Source: Flavobacterium cheongpyeongense (GTDB lineage Bacteria > Bacteroidota > Bacteroidia > Flavobacteriales > Flavobacteriaceae). Taken from it: a stretch of DNA of 64,000 nucleotides. The stretch lies in NCBI RefSeq assembly GCF_003202435.1, contig NZ_QJHK01000001.1, positions 372,001 through 436,000 of the forward strand, read 5' to 3'. The translations under genes were made by a program, and so were the position numbers. The notes under the pieces were generated by a model, which did no database searches, was not told the origin of the DNA, and was given only the letters and a program-made list of their open reading frames with translations. This document shows positions 26,370-34,602 of the stretch, piece by piece (the first letter of the stretch is position 1; every line of letters starts with the position of its first letter).

Positions 26370-27431
26370 CTATAATTTTCTGGTTTTATAATAATTCACG
26401 ATTAAATCTACAAACTTGCTGTAACCTTCCATTCCGTCTTTTTGATTATTGGTTTTTAAGAAATTATCATACAGAAAATGAAAGCCCTTATCGATAAACG
26501 TGTCGTATTGTCTCCAGAAATCATAGCTTTCTTTGTAGTTTTTTAAAATACCGGTATGGGTTTGTTTCTTTAATTGTTCGAAAATTTTTTCGTTTTTAAT
26601 CTGCCAGATTCCTAAACAATAACGCAGGGCAAAACTATAACCAGAGTATTGGTAATATAGGTTATTATTCTTAACTGATGCAAGAACGCCAATAAAATTA
26701 CATTCGCTTTCGCTGGCAAAACCCATCTGATGTGCCATTTCATGCGAACTTGTCAGAGGAAAGTTATACATAGGTAATAAATCATTTACCTGTGCTTCAT
26801 TGGTAAACGGATTTAAATAACCTCCAAACCCCATATAGGTTAGCGGAACGCTGAATAATGATTTTTTAACGCTTAAAGTCTTGTATTTAAAGTAAGGATG
26901 CTCTTTGGCTAAATTGTCATACCCGTCTAAATTCATCTGAAAAACTTCTTTTTGAGAATATGGGAAGACTACTTTTGTACTATCGTTTTTGGTAATCTGA
27001 AACTGAATGTCATTCGTTTTGACGATTAATCTTTTTGTGAAAGCTAATAATTCAGCATCAGTATATTCTTTTTTGATATTCATTTTTTCAAAGAGAGGCT
27101 CGCGATAATAGTTAAAAGCCCATAAGAGATGAAAGAAAAAGTAAAAAACAGAAATTTTGCCCAGTATTTTTAATACATGATCTTGCCAGCTTATTTTCCA
27201 GGTTTTTCGTATGCTCCAAAACCAGCTAATGAAAGAAACGATTAGTAATCCATATACACAATCGCCGACAGAAAATGGAATTTTGCCTAATACAGTTCTT
27301 AACACATGAGAAATTCTAATATATAAATTGTTGCTATAGAATCCTTCAACGTAATCTGAAAAATAGGGCAGTATTTTTAAAATGATTATTTGAAGAAGAA
27401 GAAATAAAGGTAAAATGTATTTTCGGTTCAC
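26370..27431 (-). CDS. DUF3810-family membrane protein with HExxH motif
   Basis: 353 aa. About three membrane segments in the first 110 residues precede a soluble domain with HEMAH at residues 230-234 and a downstream Glu-rich ASESECNF. This zinc-metallopeptidase-like arrangement is characteristic of DUF3810. No substrate is known. The catalytic domain probably faces the periplasm. It ends 43 bp before the sigma factor start on the same strand and could be transcribed separately. The signal-anchor start at 27431 (MNRKYILPLFLLLQ) is convincing. Confidence 0.82.
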   Translation of the reverse strand: MNRKYILPLFLLLQIIILKILPYFSDYVEGFYSNNLYIRISHVLRTVLGKIPFSVGDCVYGLLIVSFISWFWSIRKTWKISWQDHVLKILGKISVFYFFFHLLWAFNYYREPLFEKMNIKKEYTDAELLAFTKRLIVKTNDIQFQITKNDSTKVVFPYSQKEVFQMNLDGYDNLAKEHPYFKYKTLSVKKSLFSVPLTYMGFGGYLNPFTNEAQVNDLLPMYNFPLTSSHEMAHQMGFASESECNFIGVLASVKNNNLYYQYSGYSFALRYCLGIWQIKNEKIFEQLKKQTHTGILKNYKESYDFWRQYDTFIDKGFHFLYDNFLKTNNQKDGMEGYSKFVDLIVNYYKTRKL

Positions 27432-27488
27432 AATTTGAATTTTAGATACGTAAATATAAAGACATTATTGACTGATTAAAAAAAGTTA

Positions 27489-27616
27489 GCCGCAAATAAC
27501 ACGATTTTTTCAATAATTAATATCCTCGATTGTATATAATTCTATAAAAATATTGATATATATGAAAGCTACTTTTAGAGCTATTATAATTTGTGCTAAT
27601 TTGTGTAATTCGTGGC
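27489..27616. repeat. REP-like intergenic element with imperfect inverted ends
   Basis: The left arm 27489-27507 (GCCGCAAATAACACGATTT) and right arm 27598-27616 (its imperfect reverse complement, 14 of 19 bases matching) bound a 128-bp AT-rich segment with no gene. This is a non-coding palindromic element, possibly a member of a dispersed family, upstream of pepD. Confidence 0.45.
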
Positions 27617-27636
27617 AGAAAAACTTTTAAACTTTG

Positions 27637-27644
27637 TAACTTTG
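27637..27644 (+). promoter_or_regulatory. Promoter -7 box of pepD
   Basis: TAACTTTG matches TAnnTTTG, 35 bp before the preferred pepD start at 27679. It sits just outside the right arm of the REP-like element. Confidence 0.5.
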
Positions 27645-27678
27645 AGCCACTTAAATGTTAAACTTCAAACAAAATATA

Positions 27679-29139
27679 ATGAGTCAGGAAATAAGAAATC
27701 TGGAGCCAAAAGCACTTTGGAATAAATTTGCAGATTTAAATGCCGTTCCGCGTCCCTCTAAAAAAGAAGAACGTGTAATTGAGTTTATGAAAAACTTTGG
27801 AAACAGTTTAGGTTTAGAAACTTTTGAAGACGAAATCCGAAATGTAATCATCAGGAAACCGGCAACTTCAGGAATGGAGAATCGTAAGCCAATCGTAATG
27901 CAGGGACACCTTGATATGGTACACCAAAAAAATGCCGACACTGTTTTTGATTTTGATAATCAGGGAATTGATATGTATGTGGATGGGGATTGGGTTCGTG
28001 CGCGAGGAACTACACTTGGGGCTGACAATGGGTTAGGAGTAGCGACCATTATGGCGATTCTGGAAAGCAAAGATATTCCGCATCCTGCAATTGAGGCTTT
28101 GTTTACAATTGATGAAGAAACCGGAATGACAGGGGCTTTAAACCTTAAGGGAGGAATTTTGAAGGGAGAGATTCTTTTGAACTTAGATACTGAAGAGGAT
28201 GACGAAATTGATATAGGCTGTGCCGGAGGAATTGACGTAACTGCAACAAGAGCTTATCATGAAGAAGAAGTACCGGAAGGTTCTGTAGGTTATAACATTA
28301 CGGTGAAAGGACTAAATGGCGGACATTCAGGAATGGATATTCATAAAGGATTAGGAAATGCCAATAAAATAATGAACCGTTTGTTATTCGACGCTTTTGA
28401 AAATTTTGGACTACAGATTGCTGAAATTAATGGGGGAAGCTTACGTAATGCGATTCCAAGAGAAAGTACTGCAAAAGTGATTATTTCCGAAATGTTTGAT
28501 GAGGCTTACATTTTTGACATGCAGGAAATTATTAACGATATAAAAGCGGAGTATAAAACAACTGAACCCAATCTTTCAATAGAAATCGTAAAATGTGATT
28601 TACCTGAAAATGTAATGGATCTTGGTGTTCAGGAAGGTATTATAAGAGCAATTTATGCGGCTCATAATGGCGTTTATAAAATGAGCGCAGATATGGCTGA
28701 TTTAGTAGAAACATCAAATAATATTGCCCGTGTCATTATTAAAGACGGAGAACTTTTAATAGGATGTCTGACGCGATCTTCTGTAGAATCATCCAAATTT
28801 GATCTGGCTAATTCTTTACGTTCAGCTTTTGAATTAGTAGGCTGTGAAGTAGAACTTTCTGGTTCTTATCCAGGATGGACCCCAAACGTAAATTCTGAAA
28901 TATTAGAAGTTTTAAAAGATATCTACGAAAGACAAAATGGCGAAAAACCTAAAGTAGTAGCTTGCCACGCAGGCTTAGAATGTGGGATTTTAGGAACAAA
29001 CTATCCGGAAATGGACATGATTTCTTTTGGCCCCACTATTCACGGAGCGCATTCTCCAGACGAGAGAGCAAGCATTTCATCTGCTCAGAAATATTGGAAA
29101 TTTGTATTGGAAATTCTTTCGAATATTCCGGTGAAATAA
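27679..29139 (+). CDS. pepD: Aminoacyl-histidine dipeptidase (PepD)
   Basis: 486 aa from the start at 27679 (MSQEIRNLEPKALWN). The ATG at 27655 is very close to the expected transcription start and less likely. It is an M20 metallopeptidase: QGHLDMVHQK supplies the first zinc His/Asp, TTLGADNGLG the bridging Asp, and TIDEETGMTGA the catalytic Glu pair. GLNGGHSGMD and the closing GAHSPDERA complete the metal site. The enzyme cleaves Xaa-His and other dipeptides in the cytoplasm. The length fits PepD. A REP-like element lies upstream and a repeat-rich hairpin region lies downstream. Confidence 0.94.
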   Translation: MSQEIRNLEPKALWNKFADLNAVPRPSKKEERVIEFMKNFGNSLGLETFEDEIRNVIIRKPATSGMENRKPIVMQGHLDMVHQKNADTVFDFDNQGIDMYVDGDWVRARGTTLGADNGLGVATIMAILESKDIPHPAIEALFTIDEETGMTGALNLKGGILKGEILLNLDTEEDDEIDIGCAGGIDVTATRAYHEEEVPEGSVGYNITVKGLNGGHSGMDIHKGLGNANKIMNRLLFDAFENFGLQIAEINGGSLRNAIPRESTAKVIISEMFDEAYIFDMQEIINDIKAEYKTTEPNLSIEIVKCDLPENVMDLGVQEGIIRAIYAAHNGVYKMSADMADLVETSNNIARVIIKDGELLIGCLTRSSVESSKFDLANSLRSAFELVGCEVELSGSYPGWTPNVNSEILEVLKDIYERQNGEKPKVVACHAGLECGILGTNYPEMDMISFGPTIHGAHSPDERASISSAQKYWKFVLEILSNIPVK

Positions 29140-29145
29140 AGTAAT

Positions 29146-29210
29146 CAGTTTTCAGTAACAGTTTTCAGTTTCTCTTTTGAGACTGAAAACTGCCACTGCG
29201 ACTGAAAACT
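29146..29210. repeat. Cluster of CAGTTTTCAGT repeats
   Basis: Two direct copies of CAGTTTTCAGT (29146-29156 and 29159-29169) are followed by two inverted copies, ACTGAAAACTG (29182-29192) and ACTGAAAACT (29201-29210). Together they can fold as a hairpin. The cluster separates pepD from a small converging gene and may end transcription on both sides. Confidence 0.6.
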
Positions 29211-29319
29211 AATCTCTTTTAGGAGTGTTTTTCTTTTCTCTTTTTTCTTCTTTCTTTTCTTTAGCCGTTTTTAGTGGTTCTTTTTTTGCTGTTTTTTTAG
29301 CATCCTGGCCTTTTGACAT
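29209..29319 (-). CDS. Small Lys/Glu-rich protein (36 aa)
   Basis: A 37-codon frame from ATG at 29319 to TAG at 29209-29211. The product starts MSKGQDAKKTAKKEP and is dominated by Lys, Glu and Arg, with no membrane segment. It is intrinsically disordered in appearance and very basic. Its strict codon structure (no other frame on this strand is open) and the lack of any competing gene argue for a real small gene. Its function is unknown, and nucleic-acid binding would be a guess. The stop overlaps the repeat cluster after pepD. Confidence 0.5.
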   Translation of the reverse strand: MSKGQDAKKTAKKEPLKTAKEKKEEKREKKNTPKRD

Positions 29320-29432
29320 AGTTTTTAATTTAGTGGTTGTACGTATTAAAGTTTGTAATGAATTATTTATTGCTTTTCGGAGTAAAAAAAATCCCCAATT
29401 AATAAAAATTGAGGATTGTTCTATTTATGGGA

Positions 29433-30206
29433 TTAATTTCTTTTTAGCACTTTGTATTGTTCGTAACAGGCACTGATGGCATCCATAATCTGTAAATCAT
29501 TTGCTTCCTGGATAAAAGCTTCGGAGTAGCTGCAGCGCTCTAAAATTTGAGGAATTTCATCTTTGCTTATCCCTAAAAGAACAGCTACTGTTTCACGGTC
29601 ATATTTTGATTCTAATAGATTCCGGACAGTATCATCTTTTCTCATTTCTTTCAGTTTCTTTAGTTCTCTTCCGTTTTTGCCAAAGAAATTATAAAGCATA
29701 TCGGCGGGGTTAAAAATAGAACCCAAAACTTTTCCGAAAGCGTTTGGAGAGTATTCACCTGCTTCATAACCTTGTGTAAGACCGGAAATACTGTAACGGT
29801 AGTTTTCTTTGGTCGGAATTAATTTCGAATCAACTTCAAGGTAACCGGTTAAATGAAAGGGTGCAATGACAACTTCCTCAAGGGCAATTGCTTTTTCAGT
29901 AAGCTGAATTCTGGTGACCTTGTTTTTTACCCAGTCGTTTGTTACTCTGATTCTTAGGGATTGAAAACCTAAGATAGAGAAATGAAGTGTGTCATTGACC
30001 TGAACATCTATTTCAAAATATCCTTTTGCATTCGACATTGCACCACGTACCTTGTTTGTATTGATGACATTTACATTGGGGATAGGTTCTTTACTGTTAT
30101 CGTTATAAATATAACCGGAAACCCTTTGAGGAACTGTAGGTACTGCTTCTTGTGCGAAACCTATAGTTGAGAATAGTGTAAAAAAGAAAACTGCGAAATA
30201 TTTCAT
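29433..30206 (-). CDS. Secreted carboxypeptidase-like regulatory domain protein
   Basis: 257 aa with a signal peptide (MKYFAVFFFTLFSTIGFAQ). A CarboxypepD_reg-like beta-sandwich covers residues about 27-110 (VSGYIYNDNSKEPIPNVNV, then SNAKGYFEIDVQ and FSILGFQSLRI). It resembles the N-terminal extension of TonB-dependent receptors, but no plug or barrel follows. The C-terminal 130 residues are helical and unrecognised. It is probably periplasmic. The gene follows the DEAD-box helicase on the same strand, and its start codon sits within a long hairpin (30191-30257) followed by a T-rich run, which suggests control of expression at the leader. Confidence 0.8.
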   Translation of the reverse strand: MKYFAVFFFTLFSTIGFAQEAVPTVPQRVSGYIYNDNSKEPIPNVNVINTNKVRGAMSNAKGYFEIDVQVNDTLHFSILGFQSLRIRVTNDWVKNKVTRIQLTEKAIALEEVVIAPFHLTGYLEVDSKLIPTKENYRYSISGLTQGYEAGEYSPNAFGKVLGSIFNPADMLYNFFGKNGRELKKLKEMRKDDTVRNLLESKYDRETVAVLLGISKDEIPQILERCSYSEAFIQEANDLQIMDAISACYEQYKVLKRN

Positions 30207-30257
30207 ATCCTGATTTAAAGCACTAAAAGTAGTAAATCGGGATTAAATATTTCGCAG
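30191..30257 (-). promoter_or_regulatory. Long hairpin enclosing the start codon of the 30206 gene
   Basis: On the minus strand, CTGCGAAATATTT (30257-30245) pairs perfectly with AAATATTTCGCAG (30203-30191). Inside it ATCC pairs with GGAT and GATTTA with TAAATC, about 23 bp in all. The ATG at 30206-30204 lies in the internal loop. TTTTCTTTTT follows the 3' arm, so the same structure could act as an attenuator or terminator after the helicase gene. Confidence 0.55.
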
Positions 30258-30294
30258 TATCTGAATATAATTATCAGAAAATTAACAAAGAGAA

Positions 30295-32193
30295 TTAATC
30301 TCTTCTTGGTCTTCTTGGTCTTGGCGAATCACCAAAGCTTTCTGAACGCCTTGGCGCTCTGTCTGAACTTCCTTCACTTCTTCTGAAACCACCTTCTTTT
30401 GGAGCAGAATTTCTTTCGCTTCTAAAACCTCCTCCTGAACTTTCACGTCTTGGAGCAGAATTTCGGTCGCTCCTGAATCCACCGCCAGAACCCTCACGTC
30501 TTGGGGCAAAGCTTCCTTCTCTTCTTGGTCCGGAACTTCTTCCGCCACCACGATTATTATGGTCGCGTCTTCCGCCACCGTCATTTTTCGAGATCTCAAC
30601 ATTAATACGACGTCCTTCTAATTGTACATTGTTTAATACTTCCATTACTTTGTCAGTATGCTCAGGATCAGTATTGAAGAAAGAGAAACCTTCTTTTACA
30701 TCTACTTTGAAAACGTCATCACGACCTAAGTCTAATGTTTCTTTAAGGTAATCTTTCAGAGTCATCCAGTCAAAATTATCTCTTGAACCAATATTTACGA
30801 AATAACGAACTGCTCCGTTATTGTTGAATTCTCTTGGTTCAGAATCATTTCTTTCACGTCTTTCACCAGATTGAGTTGATAAATCTCTGTTTTTCTTGTA
30901 ATAAGCAATAAAACGGTTAAATTCTACTGAAACCATTTTCTTGATCAATTCTTCTTTAGATAAATCTTCAAGAACATTGTTGATTGCAGGCAGATAGTTG
31001 TCAATTTCGTGATCAACCTCGGTATCTTTAATCTTAGTTGCTAAGTGTAATAATTGGATTTCGCAGATCTCTATTCCGGATGGAATAGCTTTTTCTTCGA
31101 ATTTTTGTTTAATGATTCTTTCGATAGAAGAAATTTTACGTAATTCACTTTTAGTGACAATCACGATAGAAGTTCCTAATCTTCCAGCTCTACCGGTACG
31201 GCCTGAGCGGTGGTTGTATGTTTCAATTTCGTCAGGTAGTTGATAGTTTACAACGTGAGTTACGTTGTCAACGTCAATTCCACGTGCAGCAACGTCAGTA
31301 GCTACAAGCATCTGAATTTGTCTTCCACGGAAAGATTTCATTACACCATCACGCTGTGCCTGAGATAAATCTCCGTGCAATGCAGCGGCACTATATCCAT
31401 CTTCTATTAATTTTTCTGCTACAGCTTGTGTGTCACGTTTTGTTCTGCAGAAAACTACAGAGAAAATATCCGGATTGGCGTCGGCGATACGTTTTAGGGC
31501 TTCGTATCGATCACGCGCATTCACTAAGTAAAATTCGTGAGAAACAGTTGCAGAACCTGAGTTTTTAGTACCAACAGTAATCTCTACTGGTTCACTCATA
31601 AATTGTTTTGCAATTCTGGCAACTTCCTGTGGCATAGTTGCAGAGAACAACCATGTACTTTTTTCGTCTGGAGTATCGGATAAAATAGATACGATATCTT
31701 CATAAAAACCCATGTTCAGCATTTCGTCAGCCTCATCAAGAACACAGTAATCTATGTTTTTAATGTTTACTAAACCTCTGTTAATCATGTCCTGCATTCT
31801 CCCAGGAGTAGCTACAATAATTTGTGCTCCTCTTTTAATTTCTCTGGCTTGCTCTGTAATACTAGCTCCGCCGTAAACTGCTACCACATTAATACCTTTT
31901 TCGTATTTTGAGTAGTTTTTAAGTTCGTTGGTAATCTGTAAACAAAGTTCTCGTGTTGGCGATAAAACTAATGCCTGTGTATTTCTGTTGTCAGCATCAA
32001 TTTTTTGAATTAGCGGAAAACCGAAAGCTGCCGTTTTCCCTGTCCCTGTCTGAGCCAACGCAACCATATCTGTATCTTTTTCCAATAATAGGGGAATCGC
32101 TTTCTCCTGTACTTCTGACGGATTCTCAAATCCTAGATCTAAAATCGCCTTCAGTAACGATTCATTCAATCCTAATTGTTCAAATTTATTCAT
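30295..32193 (-). CDS. deaD: DEAD-box RNA helicase (DeaD/CsdA-like)
   Basis: 632 aa from the start at 32193 (MNKFEQLGLN). The longer frame starting at 32217 would begin upstream of the inferred transcription start. Walker A is AQTGTGKT at 47-54, followed by PTREL, TPGR, the DEAD box at 153-156, SAT in FSATMPQ, and the C-terminal RecA motifs GRTGRAGR. A DbpA-type RNA-binding domain covers roughly residues 475-550. An Arg/Gly/Ser tail with repeats such as APRRESSGGGFRSERN completes the protein. The family unwinds structured RNA in ribosome assembly and cold adaptation. The gene symbol reflects the family, not a proven orthologue. Confidence 0.92.
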   Translation of the reverse strand: MNKFEQLGLNESLLKAILDLGFENPSEVQEKAIPLLLEKDTDMVALAQTGTGKTAAFGFPLIQKIDADNRNTQALVLSPTRELCLQITNELKNYSKYEKGINVVAVYGGASITEQAREIKRGAQIIVATPGRMQDMINRGLVNIKNIDYCVLDEADEMLNMGFYEDIVSILSDTPDEKSTWLFSATMPQEVARIAKQFMSEPVEITVGTKNSGSATVSHEFYLVNARDRYEALKRIADANPDIFSVVFCRTKRDTQAVAEKLIEDGYSAAALHGDLSQAQRDGVMKSFRGRQIQMLVATDVAARGIDVDNVTHVVNYQLPDEIETYNHRSGRTGRAGRLGTSIVIVTKSELRKISSIERIIKQKFEEKAIPSGIEICEIQLLHLATKIKDTEVDHEIDNYLPAINNVLEDLSKEELIKKMVSVEFNRFIAYYKKNRDLSTQSGERRERNDSEPREFNNNGAVRYFVNIGSRDNFDWMTLKDYLKETLDLGRDDVFKVDVKEGFSFFNTDPEHTDKVMEVLNNVQLEGRRINVEISKNDGGGRRDHNNRGGGRSSGPRREGSFAPRREGSGGGFRSDRNSAPRRESSGGGFRSERNSAPKEGGFRRSEGSSDRAPRRSESFGDSPRPRRPRRD

Positions 32194-32214
32194 ATGTATT
32201 TTTAAAATAGGGTG

Positions 32215-32222
32215 CAAAATTA
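32215..32222 (-). promoter_or_regulatory. Promoter -7 box of the DEAD-box helicase gene
   Basis: The minus strand reads TAATTTTG (32222 to 32215), matching TAnnTTTG. The inferred transcription start near 32208 lies downstream of the alternative ATG at 32217, which supports the start at 32193. Confidence 0.55.
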
Positions 32223-32387
32223 CTGTTAATTATTCAGATAAACTAATGCAATTTTAAGATTTGTGTTTTTGTTATGATTTGATTATCAAAAAGTTATGTT
32301 TGTAGTAAAAAACGTTTTGACAGGAAATTAAAAAAAACACGTCTGAAAATATAAATTTTACCTATTTAAATGTTGTATTTTAAACAA

Positions 32388-32966
32388 TTATTTTGTTGAA
32401 TTCAGAAAATCAATTAGTTGCCGGGTTGCTTTTGCGCGGTGACTAATTTTATTCTTTATTTCAGAAGTCAATTCAGCAAAAGTTTCGGTATAATTTTCCG
32501 GCTGAAAAACGGGGTCATATCCAAAACCTTGATTTCCGGTTTTATCTAAAGTAATAGTTCCTTTAACGATACCGGTAAATAGGTATTGTGTACCCTTTAA
32601 ATTTAATGCAATAACGGTCTTGAACTGGGCACTTCTGTCTGATTGATTTTTTAATGCCTCTAGAAGCTTGTTCATATTGTCATTAGAATCTTTCTGTTTT
32701 CCGGCATATCTTGCCGAATAAACTCCCGGTTCTCCGTTTAAAGCGTTCACTTCTAAACCGGTATCATCTGCAAAACAATCATAACCGTATTTTTCGGTTA
32801 CATAGTTGGCTTTTAAGATGGCGTTCCCTTCAATAGTGGCTGCAGTTTCAGGAATTTCTTCATGGCATCCAATTTCGGAAAGGCTTAATAATTGTATTGA
32901 TCCGTTGAGGATACTTTGGATTTCTTTAATTTTATTTTTGTTGTTTGATGCGAAAACGAGTTTCAT
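32388..32966 (-). CDS. rdgB: Non-canonical purine NTP pyrophosphatase (RdgB/HAM1)
   Basis: 192 aa, standard length. It opens with the family motif MKLVFASNNKNKIKEI and has CFADDTGLEVNALNGEPGVYSARYAG in the middle (split here as FADDTGLEV and PGVYSARYAG). GFGYDPVF and SHRAKA occur near the end. It hydrolyses ITP, dITP and XTP to monophosphates, keeping deaminated purines out of nucleic acids. It is cytoplasmic. Its start overlaps the end of the DUF2809 gene by 35 bp, so the two are cotranscribed and probably coupled. Confidence 0.96.
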   Translation of the reverse strand: MKLVFASNNKNKIKEIQSILNGSIQLLSLSEIGCHEEIPETAATIEGNAILKANYVTEKYGYDCFADDTGLEVNALNGEPGVYSARYAGKQKDSNDNMNKLLEALKNQSDRSAQFKTVIALNLKGTQYLFTGIVKGTITLDKTGNQGFGYDPVFQPENYTETFAELTSEIKNKISHRAKATRQLIDFLNSTK

Positions 32967-33336
32967 ATTTGGAGTTTTTTAAAATAATTTTTTCACTGAT
33001 AAAGGCGAAAGCAACGCCAAAGGTATAAGCTGCAAGATCTGTCCATAAAAATCCTTGCCCCAGTACATACTTTCCTAAAAGAGTTTTTCTAACTGCGATA
33101 ATCCAGTCTGTCTGATACAACTGAAAGAATTCGACATTGTAACAGATAACTAACGATATAATTGCGATTTGAATCGGTTTATGTTTAATCAGGAAGGTTC
33201 TGGTCAAAATATAAATCATAACCGCATAGAGGAAATCACCAAAAGACAAAGGAACGTAATTTGTTTTTCGTGAAATAATTCCAAGAAAAATCACAAGAAT
33301 CAATAGAATGGAATAACGGATTCGGGGATTTTTCAA
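32932..33336 (-). CDS. DUF2809-family membrane protein
   Basis: 134 aa with about four hydrophobic segments; it opens MKNPRIRYSILLILVIFLGI. The pattern FGDFLYAVMIY and FLWTDLAAYTFGVAF matches DUF2809 proteins, small inner-membrane proteins of unknown role. The 3' end overlaps the start of rdgB by 35 bp in another frame, so rdgB translation probably depends on this message. The functional link to nucleotide sanitation is unknown and may be only genomic. Confidence 0.8.
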   Translation of the reverse strand: MKNPRIRYSILLILVIFLGIISRKTNYVPLSFGDFLYAVMIYILTRTFLIKHKPIQIAIISLVICYNVEFFQLYQTDWIIAVRKTLLGKYVLGQGFLWTDLAAYTFGVAFAFISEKIILKNSKYETRFRIKQQK

Positions 33337-33481
33337 AAGGATGTTTGTTTTAAAGAAAATTTGTCTGAAACAAAGTTACAAAGAAGTTGTTATGGATTTA
33401 TGAATCCCTATAATTTATTAGAGATTGAAATAAATTATATGCTATTTTTACACAAAAAAACCAACTCAAATTAATAATATT

Positions 33482-33931
33482 ATGATTATCGATTCATTAG
33501 AGAATGCATTTAAATACGAAGTCTTACATCCATCCTTCAAAAAAGCTTTTGATTATTTGCGTGGAAACGACCTGCAAAATCTTCCGGCTGATTTTAAACA
33601 TGAAACTGAAGGCGTTAAATTTTTTGGATTTCAGGGTAAAGGGAAAACAATAGAAGAGAGTCTTGCAACTTTTGAGTGTCATGACAGGAATATTGATATT
33701 CAGTTTTGTATAAGTGAAACCGAAACTTTTGCGTGGAAACCAAGAGCAAATTGTAAAACTCCAAACGGAGAATATAATGACGAAAAAGATGTACGTTTTT
33801 TTAACGATACACCGGATATGTTTTTTCAGTTAAAACAAAACCAGTTTGTGATTCTTTTTCCCGAAGATGTTCATGCACCTATGATAACAGACGGAATGCT
33901 TAATAAAATAGTTATTAAGGTTGAAATATAA
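33482..33931 (+). CDS. YhcH/YjgK/YiaL-family protein
   Basis: 149 aa beta-sandwich protein of the former DUF386 family. Recognisable features are HECHD-like ECHDRNIDIQFCISE, the FFNDTPDMFFQL strand and the metal-site FPEDVHAPMI. E. coli relatives are tied to sialic acid or biofilm-linked sugar metabolism, but their reactions are poorly defined. It is cytoplasmic. The gene stands alone on the plus strand after the divergent DUF2809/rdgB unit. A near-consensus TATTTTTA lies about 30-40 bp upstream. Confidence 0.87.
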   Translation: MIIDSLENAFKYEVLHPSFKKAFDYLRGNDLQNLPADFKHETEGVKFFGFQGKGKTIEESLATFECHDRNIDIQFCISETETFAWKPRANCKTPNGEYNDEKDVRFFNDTPDMFFQLKQNQFVILFPEDVHAPMITDGMLNKIVIKVEI

Positions 33932-33969
33932 CTTTCTTTGAAATAATTTTGAAATCTAAATCAAAAGAT

Positions 33970-34371
33970 ATGATTAAGAAAATAACTAAAAGCGCATTTA
34001 CTCTTCTTGTTGTAATGTCAATGATTAGCTGTAAAAATACGAAGCAAAAATTACAGGAATATGTTGTCGCTTACAATATTGAAGCCGTAAAATTTAAAAG
34101 TGAAAATGTAACGCTTACTACCGCCAGGGGTTATATAAACGATAGTAAAATTGAGTTAAGATTTGAAACCGATTTAAAACAGAATGCTTCAAATAAAAAA
34201 ACAGCTCAGGAGCGTTTTCCTCTTTTACTGAAGGAGATGCTGAAGAAAAATCAGATCCCGAAGGAATTAGTTGAAGAGGGAGTGGTATTTGATACTTACT
34301 TTTTGGCTGATGATAATACAGTTTTTATCAAAGAGGTTATTAATAGAGAAGAAATAAATAAATTTTTGTGA
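33970..34371 (+). CDS. Small lipoprotein, tandem paralogue 1
   Basis: 133 aa from the start at 33970 (MIKKITKSAFTLLVVMSMISC). This gives a lipoprotein signal with a lipobox Cys directly followed by KNTKQKLQEYV. The ATG at 33949 adds seven polar residues in front of the signal. The mature domain of about 110 residues is closely related to the next gene product (34603): both have SCKNTKQK, a KIELR/KIEIR strand and EEGVVFDTYFLA/GEGVKFDVYFLA. It is probably membrane-anchored facing the periplasm, function unknown. A hairpin terminator follows. Confidence 0.78.
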   Translation: MIKKITKSAFTLLVVMSMISCKNTKQKLQEYVVAYNIEAVKFKSENVTLTTARGYINDSKIELRFETDLKQNASNKKTAQERFPLLLKEMLKKNQIPKELVEEGVVFDTYFLADDNTVFIKEVINREEINKFL

Positions 34372-34403
34372 TTTTTTTTATAAATATAAAACATAGTTTT
34401 AAA

Positions 34404-34447
34404 AAAAAACAGCCTCTTTAATTGGTATTATTGGGGCTGTTTTTTTT
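34404..34447 (+). terminator. Terminator between the lipoprotein paralogues
   Basis: AACAGCCTC (34408-34416) pairs with GGGGCTGTT (34433-34441, one G-T pair) and is followed by a T-run. The paralogues are therefore separate transcription units. Confidence 0.7.
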
Positions 34448-34530
34448 CACCATCTTTATTTTATTGATCTTATTCATGTATAATTGGTTTGTTATCAATT
34501 GAATAATAGAAAAATGATTCTGTTTTAATG

Positions 34531-34561
34531 TTGCTTTTGTGTTAATATTTCATTATGTTTG
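34531..34561 (+). promoter_or_regulatory. Promoter of the second lipoprotein gene
   Basis: TTG (34531-34533), a 20-nt spacer and TATGTTTG (34554-34561) match the Bacteroidota -33/-7 arrangement. The start codon is 41 bp downstream. Confidence 0.6.
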
Positions 34562-34602
34562 AGTTAAAAAACAAGACAAATTAACCTAAAAACCAGATAA
34601 TT

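Noticed and set aside
30282..30602. A 106-aa minus-strand frame inside the helicase tail
   Set aside because: It is a shadow of the Arg/Gly/Ser repeats in the real helicase frame; its Glu/Val-rich repeat pattern is a by-product of the repeated codons.
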